Both the position numbers and the translations under genes were made by a program. 64,000 nt of DNA from Brevipalpus yothersi (Eukaryota > Arthropoda > Arachnida > Trombidiformes > Tenuipalpidae): NCBI GenBank assembly GCA_003956705.1, contig QZCP01000116.1:51087-115086 (forward strand), written 5' to 3'. The notes below the pieces were generated by a model. That model searched no databases. It saw only the letters and a program-made list of their open reading frames with translations, and was not told the origin of the DNA. Positions 1-11,381 of this stretch are shown here, piece after piece; position 1 is the stretch's first letter, and every line of letters begins with the position of its first letter.

Positions 1-3000
1 GTGGTTGATTCCCAAACATGCTTTCTGTTGAGCATTCCTTCGACGATAACATTTCCTTCAATCTTTATCATGGAAGTACCAGCACGTTCTGATAGAAAAA
101 TTAATCATGTTATTGTTAAGACCATGAAATTACAGATTCATCCCCGAAGAGTCTACATCTTCGAAAGTTACCGAAACCTCCCTAGTTCTAAGAACAACTT
201 TCGATATACTGACCGAGATCTTCACCGTAAGACGTTGACCTTTTCTTCCGCCAACTGCTGAAAGGCGATTTAGATCGTGACTTCTTCAACTTCGAGCTTG
301 GTGTCGAAGCTTGAGAAGAACTTTCGGCTTCATTTTGTTAATTGACGAAAAAAAACATGCAACAACGAAAATTTAAGGATCGGGAAAAACAAAAAAGTTG
401 GAATGATGAGATGAAAAACAAGTTGACGGGAAAACTTACGAGAAGAAAGAGTCCACGTTCTACGTGGTGCTGTCTCAGCTCTAGAAGGACTAGAAGGTCC
501 TTCTCGAGGGAAAGTTCTACTGTGCTCATGTTCTTCAGAGAACGACAGCAAAACAAAAAAATATGGGATAGACAATTAAATGTTAGAAACAGCAACTTAG
601 GATTGCGAGAACGGTTAATTAATAGCAAAGCAGGCAATTTTTGAAGCGTATAGTTAGTTGTGGGGAGATATTTTGGATAAAGGATACGTAATGAAGCCAT
701 AAATTCATGCAAGCGTGGATTGAAAAAGATCCAGATTTTAGCAAAGATGCGATGAAGATTTTCAGCAGTGCGGGAAAAATTCTGGTGCAACGAAGCTCAG
801 TTGGCGAAGTTTATGATCAAAGTATGTAACCAAAGCTGTAGCATAACCCTATAGCAAAGCCCTACTCACCCTTTGCTTCGCTTTCAGAGCGACCCTCAGA
901 GGCTGGTCCACCACTTCTTTCGGAAATATCTCCTTCACCGTCAAATCTTGAAGATGAAGAGAAATTAAATGAGTTATGCAATTGAATTCAGAGTTATATC
1001 ATTTGACTCACTTGTCGGAAGGAGGCTCATCTGGAGATGGTGATTTCTGTCGAGCTAGATCCCGTCTCTGTTTGGCCAACTTTTCTTGCTCTCTTTTTTC
1101 CATTTCTTTCATTTCAAACTGATTGTGGAAAGAGGACAATTGTATAAGTTCATGATCAGAGGAAAAAGTTTGATTCATCTTACCATAGTTAGTCGCTCTA
1201 GTGCAGCGAAACGCTCTTCCTGGGCAGCGGTGGATTTTTCGAAGGCCTCATGTTTCTTGATGAGTTGTTCAACTTCATCGATCGTGTGCTATGTGAAGAA
1301 AAAGGAGCATATATTAGATTTGAACTGGGACAAAAATCATGTTCAACTTACCCCAAGTTCACGACTTAACAAGTAAGGCTCTTGTGCAACAAGCCAAGCT
1401 TCCGCGACCGCAGCATCTCTGGCAAATTGATAGACTTCTAATATCAATTGCAAGTGATCCCATCTTTCATCCCATCTTCTCATCATTGCTCCTCTTTGGT
1501 TAGTCAAGGCATAGAGTTTATCTCGTATGTCATCAGATGCATAATGATTACGCTCAGTTAATTCTCTGCCCAAAGAGATGCATGCCTCAAAGTTATCATT
1601 TCGCGCATCAATCTCTCCTTTAAGATTTTGATGATTATTCATCAGAAGCTCCACACCAGAAACATCTCTTGGCTTTTCAGAAGCGTTCATTTGTCGAACT
1701 ACATCTTCCATCCATGCAATCAGATCTCTGACCATCATGAAGAATTTGAGAAGATCATTTGTGTCGGCAAGTTTTCCTCTACGAGCATCACATTTGGTGA
1801 CAAGCTGACGCCAGGCATTCATGACATCAGTCTCTCTGTTAATTATATCACGAGCATGCTCACCGGCATACATAGCTTGAAGTTTTTCGGAATCTTCTTG
1901 AATAGTTTGAACGGCAGAACGAAGTGTTTGGAGATCATGTTCAAAGTTGGCGTGTTTGCGTTGTAAATTGGAAACAGACTTAGCATCTCGGCCGAGTTCA
2001 TCTGGAAGTGCATGATGTTTCTCCTGGATACGTGCTAGAACATCCTTACAATCATGGAAGAATTTCATTCGTTCCCAGGAGGCGACCAGCATTTGATCTC
2101 GAGTGGATATCAATTCTTGCAGATCATCCCATGCTTCATTCAGATTATCTTTCCACTCAGCAATTGTAGCTGCGTCTGAATGTCCAGCGTTGATTAGAGC
2201 ATCAGCTGCCTCATTAACAGTGGATACACGCTCTCTGCCCAATGTTTCGGTATCTTTGGAAAATACTTTAAAGCGTTCACGAAGTAAAGTGACATGGTCA
2301 AAGTCTTGACCCAATTCATGAGATCCAGCAATAACTTCCCGCTCTTGTATCCATTGCATCACATCGTCAAACTCTCTACCAAGAGAATAGAGTTCTAATC
2401 CTTCATTCAGTTTACCACGACGTTCGTTGGCAAGATCTTTGAGACCAGCGTAGAGTTTGTCAATTTGTGATTGACGAATGATTATCTGATCACTTTGAGG
2501 GTGCTTTTCATCAATCAATTGTTTAGCTGTCTCACCGAGGGACTTCACTGTTTCAACATAGTCACCCACAGCACTTTCAAGACTTTCGTGCTTCTTCATC
2601 AAGTTTTGTGTACTGAATTCATCCTTTCCACGATCTTCGCCCATCATGTAAAGCTCTTGTTCACTCATCCAGGCTTCAGCCTCAGAAGCATCGAAATAAT
2701 ATTGTTGAGCACGCTGGGATTCGAGAAGCTTACTCTTTCGATAATCCATTTTTTTCTTCAGATCATCCCACAGAACCATAATCTCATCAATTAGTCGCTG
2801 GAATTCAGCTGAATCTTCATTTCCTTCAGAAATCATACGACGACCATTTTCACAAATCGAAATTATGCGCGGCTCATGGTTGTCAATCTCCGTTTGCAAT
2901 GAATGATGCTTTTTTATCAACATTTGAACACCAAACAAGGAATTGCCATATTCGGTTGAGGTTGCAACAGGCTCTTTCTCCTTGATCCACAGCTTCTCAT

Positions 3001-6000
3001 CTTCAATGTCTCGTCTAAATTGAAAAGCATCTTTCTTCTTTTTCAATAATCGTTCGCGCTCTTCGAGAGGGCCTCTGAGTTTTTCGAATCTCTGAGAAAC
3101 CATTTCTTTTCGTACTTTTATGCTTTCTTGCTTTTCAGGCTCAAGTCTTCCAACTCCTTGATGAAGCTGCTCTAAATTCCTAGAGTAAGTTTGATAATTA
3201 TTCTTGATAACTTGCTGTCTGTCCATATCTTTTCTAACAGTTGTGAGATCGTTGGCAGGCTCATAGGTGAGAACTTGACTTTCCAACTCAGTTAACCAAT
3301 TGTCAACTTCACCCAAACCTTGATCAATGAGTTGTTCTCCCTTGGCCTCGAAGAGTTTTTGTCCCTTCTCTTTGGTAGTGGTTTCAAGTTGCTCAAACTG
3401 ATCTTCTAAGCCCTCAAGTTTTGATTGGATCACACCTCTAAGCTCAGGTATTTCTTGTGCCAATTCTTGACCTGCCTCACGAACATCCACGAGGCGATCT
3501 TTGTTTGATGCAATCTCTGATTCAAATGCTTGATGACGAGTCCATTTACTATGGATAGTTTTTGCACTTCGGTAACTATCATCTTGGGCAGTGATATATT
3601 TTTCTTGAATCCAATCACTAAGCTGTTCACATTCTTGTAGGAACTGATGCGTTTTGAGTTGATCAGTGAGCTTATTACCATACTGTTCAGCTTTTTGACG
3701 ATTAGCTCTGCGACGAGAATCAATATCTTCAGCCTTCTTCTTGACTTTGTCGGCATTCAATATACCATCTTCGGTAAGAGTATGAGCACAATTGATAACC
3801 GCATTGATCTTCTCATCATTCGCATCCATTGTTGTCTCAAATGCATCGTGTTTTTTGCAGAGTTCTTCAGCTTGCTCCAGAGTAGCTGGTGTTTCATCTT
3901 TGGAAAGATAGTTTTCTTGTTTACTGAGAAGTACTTCAGCTTGCTTAGCGTCGCGATAAAATACTTGTAGGTTGAGATTCTGTGACAAGAATTGTTGCCT
4001 ATTCTCCCACATTTGATGTAATTCAGTCCAGCCATCTTTCAGTGCACGTAAGCGCTCACGTAAGAAAATATATTGAGGATCGGTTTGTCCATGAGTTACT
4101 TTCTCACCATACTCCATCATACTATTGTAATCTTCAGTATAATTGTCAATTTCTTCTTTTATCTGTTTGTGTTGAGCAAGGAGTTTCTCGGCCTCCGAGA
4201 GAGTCATCGGGGTATCCTCAGATGCAACATCGGTCTGAGTTTTTGTCAGCCATGCTTGGAAGTGATCAAGATCACGCAAGAATCGATGTAAATCACCGGC
4301 TTCCTCAAGCTTAGCGTCTTTCTCTTTGAGCAGTTGAGTGAGTCTTTCCCAAACATTTCTGATCTGGGTGGCTTTCTCATCGATAAGAGAAGTTTCTTCA
4401 GGATGTTCCTCTCGAATCTTCAGTGATTCTTCTTCCAAAACATCCAATTTGGTTTTAATAGCTGCCAAATCTCGTTCCATGCCACCCAATCTTCGCTGTA
4501 GAGTCATGATACCGGTGAGATCATCGCCAAGCTCTTCGGTTGCTTGGAGAAGTTTGGTTTTCTCCTCGATCCATGATATTGTTTCACGACACTCAATGTG
4601 GTATGTTTGAACACCATGCGCGGAGTCAATTTGCTCTCGCTTCTTTTCAGATTTATCACGAAGCTCAGCCCATCTGAAATAGTAAAAGAAAACAGAGACT
4701 AAGCTTACGAAAGGAATCACAATTTTAACTAAAGTAGACATGGGACGTTCATAGAAGGAGTGCATCACTGAAATTGAAACACGAATCATGGAAAGTAACA
4801 TTATGAGGCTATTGTTTGAAACCCTTTTTTCTATCCATTCATGAATCGAATAAAAAAGTTGATAGAAAAGCAAAAAGTCATGATCACTTGGCTAACGGAA
4901 GAGTGTGATAATGATGCCAATAGAAAAAGGTAGTAATGGAAACTGAGATAATAACATTAAATCAAGGGCTCAATTCATCTGCTGAATCATGTAATTCTAC
5001 TACATTGCCCGTAGCCCAGTTGTATCAGTAGGAAACTAGTCAAGGAGTTAAGTCTACAGATATACTGCAAGTGACGCTGTGAAATCTACTGTCTTCGATT
5101 ATGGTATATATAAACCTGTAAATGATTGATGAGTATCTCGAATGAAGTAATCATTTCCCGGCACTCGTCATTTGAAAAACAATTGATCTGACTATCAAGG
5201 ACTATCTGACTAGATGAAGGAGGAAAGATTGCTCAAAGGTTAGAGAAAATGTTCCCTTCAAGAGAAGGAGGCTATGGAAAATCAAATCTAACAGCTTTTC
5301 TGAAGTGAGAGGAGAAAATTTCACACAATACCTTTGGTTCAGTTGATTCTGCTGGTTGATGATCTGTTGAGAGCTAGGATGATCAACATGCAGTAATCTA
5401 CGGGCTATTTGATTTACCACAGCTACACGAGATGCATTTGCGTTCATTTCTTGCTCGAAAGTCTCGAATCGGTGCTTCATCACTTCGATATCTTCCATAT
5501 CACGAGATAGAGACATGGAGTCGATCATTTTCTCTTTCTCACCAATCCACTGTTCGACACCATCAACTTCGGTGAGTAATTTGTAGAGGGATATGGCATC
5601 TTGAAGTCGAGATCGCCTCTGGTTAGCCTTATCTTGAAGTTGACCGTATTTTGCATTGATGGTTGAGAGTCGGTCAATGACTTCTGGAGCTTTCCGGTCT
5701 TCTTCTCCTAGACTATCAGCTTGTTGCTTGAGCGCTTCGATAGTTTTCTCATGCTCTTTCAATTCCTCTGCAGCTTCATCGTGCTTCTTCAACAAAGATT
5801 GAGCATGAGGCTCATCATAGCCAACGTCCTCACTGGAGACTAGTTTCAGTGTATCACCCATCCAAGCATCAACATCATCCGCATCAGTGAAAAATTGATG
5901 ATACTGTATTGCCTCATCCAATCGGGCACTTCGCAGGGCTTGCAATTCTTTCAATTTATCCCATAAATCTTCAACTTCTTTGATTCGCTGTTGGATATTG

Positions 6001-8382
6001 TCGGAACCGAAATGACTAGCTTTAATAAGATCTTGACCAGATTGTAGTACACTAATCAGTCGTTGCTCATAAGCGGCCAACTCTTCTTCTAGCGCCTTAT
6101 TTTTACTGATAAGAAGATGGACAGTGGTCAGATCATGTCCAATTTCACCGGAAGACAGTATGTGTTCCTTTTCACGAATATACGCTTCCTCTTCGGCCAT
6201 ATCCCAATAAAATTGCCACAACTTTTTCGATTCTTCAAGCCTCTTTTTCCTCAAATCAGCCAATTGAGTTAGCTCAACATATGCCTTCTCGAGATGCTCT
6301 CTTCGTTGATTAACCAATTCAGGTGCAACCGGACGATATGTACCAATGGAATCATCCAAAAATCTTGCTGCCTGTGCATTTGTATTGCGTACCCTTTCAC
6401 CAACCACACCGATGTCACCTTCGAGTAGACTGTGTTTGTGGAGAAGATCCACAACACCCATCAAATGTTTACCATAATCTTCCGATAGAACTCGTTGTTT
6501 AAGTATGTTGATATTATCTTCAATGAATAACATTTCTTGGAAAGTTTTTTGAACCCCCATACAGGCTTCCAGACGTGATCGACGGTTTCGCAGTAGCTCA
6601 AGCAAATGATTCCATAGACGTAATACACTTTCTTTGCGAGCATTGATTCTAAAAATATCATGATAATTTTCTGCTTCCAATTCTGATGCCACCGAAACCA
6701 CCGCTTGAACCCTTTCCTCGTACGCAAATATATCGGTTTCAATTGCTTCATGCTTTTTGGCGGCCGCTTCGACAGCAGGTAGATCGTAACCAAAATTATC
6801 TTGTGATACTAATCGCTGATTTTCACTTAACCATGTCTCTCTCATACCAGCTTTACGATCAAATCGAGCTGCCAATTGTTCCAGCTTTTCTTGACGAATT
6901 AGTTCTTCTCGAAGAGCCAATTCTCGTTCATGTTCAGCTTTCTCAAGAAGTTCCCAGGCACGATTAACATCGGATATCATTTTACCTTCTCGTGGAACCC
7001 ATGCTTTCTGATTGTTTGCCCTCATTTTACTTTGCAATGAGAATAATAGCATTTCCAAATTTGATTTCTCCTCGAATTTGGCCGGCTTATCAACCATACG
7101 GTATGAATTAAAGTGTGCTAATTGTTGTTGTACACCTTGCAATGAGTTGGCAAACTGACGATCGCCCAGCTCATCGATTGTTTTCTCAATCCATTTCAAT
7201 AGATCAGATGTCAACTTGTCATAATCAGATATCATTCGATCAATGTCCATCGCTTCACCGACAACTTTCGCAATACGTCTACCTTGTACAGTTTCCGCTT
7301 TCATTTTGGAGAAGTAATGATAATAGGTGACCACATAGGTGATAATTGATTTTTCATCGGGATTATCGGTACAAACATCCTCCGGATCAAGCAGCTTGGC
7401 TAGGCCAAGATCACGCTCGGCTACGTTGAAAGCATTGTTGAGGTTATGGATCGGATTGGCTTTGCTTAGCTTATCATATTGTATCAGATCAGGTCGATGT
7501 TTGTGGATAATTGCGTTAAATGCTAGCCCATCTCGCCATGAGCTGGTAAAATTGCGCACATTAACACTATTGTAGCCGGCAGTTTTCATTTGACACCACA
7601 ACAGTAGGGCATCTTTGGCTGATTTAACCTCCTTATTATCCACCTCCTCAACCATAATGTCTTGAATTTGGAAGCGCAAAATTATGGTCCAAATTAGGCC
7701 AAGTGTAAGGCGAGAATTGCCATCCACCACATCATGAGAGCCCATATTTTCTAGATGGACTCTCTGTTCTCGTAGCAAAAATTGGATTGCCTTGTCTACA
7801 TTCTCTAGACAATGTATTCTCATCTTACCCTTGGTTGGCTTTGGTAAACGTTCACCGGACAGTATTTCCAGTAATTTAAGAAGAATTTTACCATCACGAA
7901 GATCAAGATACAAATCATCTATTCGACTATTGGCTCGGAGTAGATGTGAATTGATCCATTTTGTGAATGTTTTCTTTTGAACCGATTCTCGTTCATCTAG
8001 GTTGATGATGTTGATTGTGGTGATGATTGAATGAAAAAAATTAGAGATAAAAATTAGGTCAACATGTGAAATGATGAGCTCGTAAATTTGTGTGTGCCTG
8101 TCTGTGTCAATATTTTTTTGGATTGTTGCAAATACACATGCTAATGGGTTATGAGCTACTGGTGGGTTCCAAAAAATATTGATGGTAATGGTTTGAATGG
8201 CTCTCCGGGGAAGAGAAAAAGAAATTTTTTTTCTTCTCAAATTTACCTGCAAGAGCTTTGATTCTGGATCGCTCAAAGAGTCGAGATGAACTATTTCCAC
8301 CATCGTATTCATATTCTTCAACTTCACCCAGTTGATTGGTGATGGGATCCCATCGATGTCCCACCGAAATACCAGTGGTCAT
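1..8382 (-). CDS. beta-Spec: beta-spectrin, copy 1 (3' end outside window)
   Basis: Beta subunit of spectrin, which cross-links actin under the plasma membrane and binds ankyrin. Exons (minus): 8382-8247, 7996-5332, 4673-1352, 1288-1184, 1118-1012, 946-870, 88-1 (continuing off the edge). All junctions are GT-AG and in phase. The start MTTGISVGHRWDP resembles the insect protein, followed by YEYDGGNSSSRLFERSRIKALA. Exon 2 encodes two calponin-homology domains (actin binding) and the first spectrin repeats; exon 3 encodes the remaining three-helix repeats up to LLSRELG; exon 7 opens the PH domain (RKHVWEST). Exons 1, 2 and 4 have exactly the same lengths as in copy 2, while exon 3 is 9 bp shorter. 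The reading frame is intact as far as it can be seen. The intron before the PH exon is 781 bp, against 192 bp in copy 2. It lies head-to-tail with copy 2. Whether both copies are expressed cannot be read from the sequence. Confidence 0.93.
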
Positions 8383-9589
8383 GATGTATCACGGTAAAGT
8401 TTTTTCTTCTTCTCTATCACAATTTACATTTGATGATGATTGTTGAGTCTAGATTTGGTTTGAATTGATGATCTGATATCAGATTAATGTGAAAAATGAA
8501 GAGAAAAAGAGAAAAACATACAATTTAAAGAACCCAAAATATTTTTTCAAGAGCAGCCACAACACTCATTGAAGCTCTCGGGTGTGGCTCTCTCATCTAT
8601 TGACAATTTTGTAAACATTATACTATCTGTGATACTAGTTCCTATATATCAAATTATATATCACCGCTTACCTTGTTGAGTGTAAATTTGAAATGATCAA
8701 GATTCAATTTCTCACAAAATTGTATTAACCTCTCAATAATCAATTAATTAACCACACGGACCAAGGTTTTTCATTTAAATTATTTGGCCTGCAAAAATGC
8801 TACGACATGCGCTCTCTGCATTGTGTTTCTCTCAATCTTAACTTTCATTCAATAAAATTCATTGAAAGTCTTTCGATTTCCGCTCTTTTCAGCAACAATC
8901 TTGTGGCTATGAATCATGAATCATGATGATTCAATCATCTGTTATTTTTGTAAACCTCCAAAGAATTTGAATAAAAATCAGGAAAAAATACTGAAGATGA
9001 GATTGGTGTTGATATTTTCCTTCATAAGTTCTCTCTGATAAATAACACATTCTTCAGCCACTCATCATCATAAAGAAGTTCAAACTGATGGTACAGGTGG
9101 TGGAAATGTTCTATCATCATTGAGCACTTTTCTTAAGTGTCTTTGGTGTGCAAAATGGTGTTCATGGAACTTTATTTGTTGAAGGTTTGGATCGTATCGA
9201 AGTAAACTTCAATAGAAGTTGTGAGCCGAGAGTCTGACTAATTCAAAATACAATGTAATGGAAACCAAACGCAGAGGTCTGATACAGTGACGAAGGCCTC
9301 ATAAAACCGTATCTCAAATCAATGGTATACAAGATTTAACTTAGTCTCTCGATTGTACCCAAGAACCAACAAAAGACTCAAACTATGAAGATAATAGAAC
9401 TAAATTATTAGAGAGTTATCATGAGAATAGTAGGCTTGTCAGTAAGATGTACGGCGTGCATTGAACGTTTTCGATCATAGAATGATACATTTTTCTTGGT
9501 GCACAAGAATTCATATTTATTGGGATATATTCAGGATTTATATTTTCATTTAGTTCGATCAAGTAGGGGAGTAAAAATTTAAGAGATCA
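8383..9589. other. beta-spectrin copy 1 upstream flank
   Basis: No gene is supported. Bases 8383 to about 8755 are closely matched by the DNA upstream of the broken spectrin copy (19963-20335). Bases of about 8759-9589 have no counterpart there: the duplicate jumps from its TTAATTAA stretch straight to the sequence matching 9590. This is either an 830-bp insertion here or a deletion there. No clear target-site duplication or terminal repeat was seen. The stretch should hold the promoter and 5' leader of spectrin copy 1, but no core element stands out. Confidence 0.5.
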
Positions 9590-10420
9590 GGCAGGTCACT
9601 TGAGGCTCATAACAACTGTATTGAAAAAGGGATGATCGAATTATTATTGGAAAAGATTTATAACGAGTGATTGGGTTTGGATAACATTTCAGGCATAACA
9701 TATTTCAAAAAACAGTGGAACATTAAATTGATCCAATCTTTAAATTAATAATAATCAAATAATTTAAAAAATGGCCTTGATCTCCAAATGTTCAAACATG
9801 ACTGGACTTTGAATCCTCTTCCATCCGAAACAGCACAATTGTAGGAAATGTCAGAAGGCTTTCGAGGAAAAAAACGAATCATGGAATGAACATCAGGAGA
9901 GTAAAAAGTTCACAGCCACCACCAAAGATGGGATCAAAGTTCAAGCAATGAAAGGAAAAAATATTCTAGATCCCCGTCCATTAGAAATAAACACAAACGA
10001 AATAATGAAAATCGTCAATTCCAACATCGGCCATGGGGAGATCACGGAATCCAATATACAAAATACTGACACCCTATCGTGCCTCTAGAAAAATGAATAG
10101 ATCGAAAGTAAAAGTGGAATCCATGGATCCGGATGCGAGCGAGTATAAATGTGGAGAATGCGGGATGGCTTTCGCCGAAGAGAAGCTCTTAGAATCACAT
10201 ATACAATATATTGAAATGAAACTTGAATACCACAGTCTCGAGAAAATATCACTTGAGATGATGGAAAAAAGGACTCATATCAAAAGATGTGAGTTGAATT
10301 TGGAATATAAAATATAAATTGAGGTGGAGATGTATTTGTGAAGAAACGGTTGAAAGTGAATTCCACTCCTGATCACACCTCGCAAACCGCTAGATAACGG
10401 TTTACGATTTATGATCGAGA
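9590..10420 (+). pseudogene. zinc-finger-like coding relic (duplicated unit)
   Basis: Two short stretches read like C2H2 fingers on the plus strand. Around 9838-9906 there is a CRKCQKAFEEK...H-like segment; at about 10146-10203 there is YKCGECGMAFAEEKLLESHI (C-x2-C-x12-H, with the second His missing). Between them the frame is interrupted by stops. The only longer open frame, 10033-10317, covers the second motif. The block recurs with small differences at 20338-21160, where the second motif has lost a Cys pair and is out of frame. The most economical reading is a fragment of a zinc-finger gene that decayed before or after the duplication. Function is not claimed. Confidence 0.35.
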
Positions 10421-10424
10421 CTCA

Positions 10425-11270
10425 TCACATCGCTGGAATCGGTGAACAAGATTGAGCATATGATTCATGCAAGAAGATTAGCTCACTTCGACGGACTATC
10501 CACAGGTCGAACGAAGATGTTGACGAATCTTTGCGTTTCCTTCTAACCGGTAGCTCAAGATCCTCTCGTTTGTTCGTAGACCCTTTACCCTCCAAGATCG
10601 ATGAAACAATCTTATTGGGTGAATGTGAAGGTGGAGAACTCTTTGCCTCAGAGGCATTGATTGCTGAAATGCAAGACTCGGGACGATTCCTGCGTTTTTC
10701 TAGCCTCTCTATTCTTGAGTTCTTGTGGTCTTTGCTGGATGCTAGTAATATTGGAGGATTATCATTATTTAAGCTTTTTTCGCAATAAACTGAATGTCTT
10801 CGCAAAGATTTTGCAGAGGTTTCTTCTTCTACAGACATTTGCTAAGGTACTTGGAAGTTTCAAGCCTTCTCTGATGGAGTAGATTGTGATTTGCGTTCTT
10901 TTGAGTATTCATGGGGTATTTCAGTTTCAAGTACCGTTTTTAACACCATTTTCGTGACGAATTTGATTGCTGGAGTTGTATTGACTTTTGTATCACAATC
11001 AAATTGGCTCAGACTCTCGATACTGTCGTCAAGTCTGTCCAAACCTCGATTATTGATGAAGTTGATAACTTAGTCGCTGCGAACGGGAAGAGTTGGCACA
11101 AACTGAGACTCTGAGTCAAGATTAAAACTAGCTTCTGATTTAACAGAGGACGAGCCTGTCCGAATTTTTGGGATGGAAATTAGAGAAATCGTATTGCTTT
11201 CGAAAGAAAATAAAATGAAATATAAATATGTTGGGGAATAAAAAGTGAATGAATCAAACGTTTTGCACAA
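10425..11270 (-). pseudogene. decayed serine-rich reading frame
   Basis: On the minus strand one frame runs from about 11270 to 10425 and is broken only by in-frame stops near 11071, 10862 and 10845. The three open pieces are Ser/Lys/Arg-rich with coding-like composition (for example SSVKSEASFNLDSESQF, then RLDDSIESLSQFD, then RRKRKDSSTSSFDLW), as in a disordered nuclear or cytoskeletal protein. No splice model removes all the stops cleanly. It may be a decayed gene, or terminal exons whose introns I cannot place. No family is recognised. It lies outside the duplicated spectrin flank, and nothing similar follows the second copy of that flank. Confidence 0.25.
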
Positions 11271-11381
11271 GAAAATATTTCTCGCTTCAATTGTGTGAAA
11301 TATTAAGAATTATAATAGCAAGACAATTTTTTCAATTATTTTTTCTCATCAGTTTTCTCTTTCTCTTTCCCTATCTCTCTA

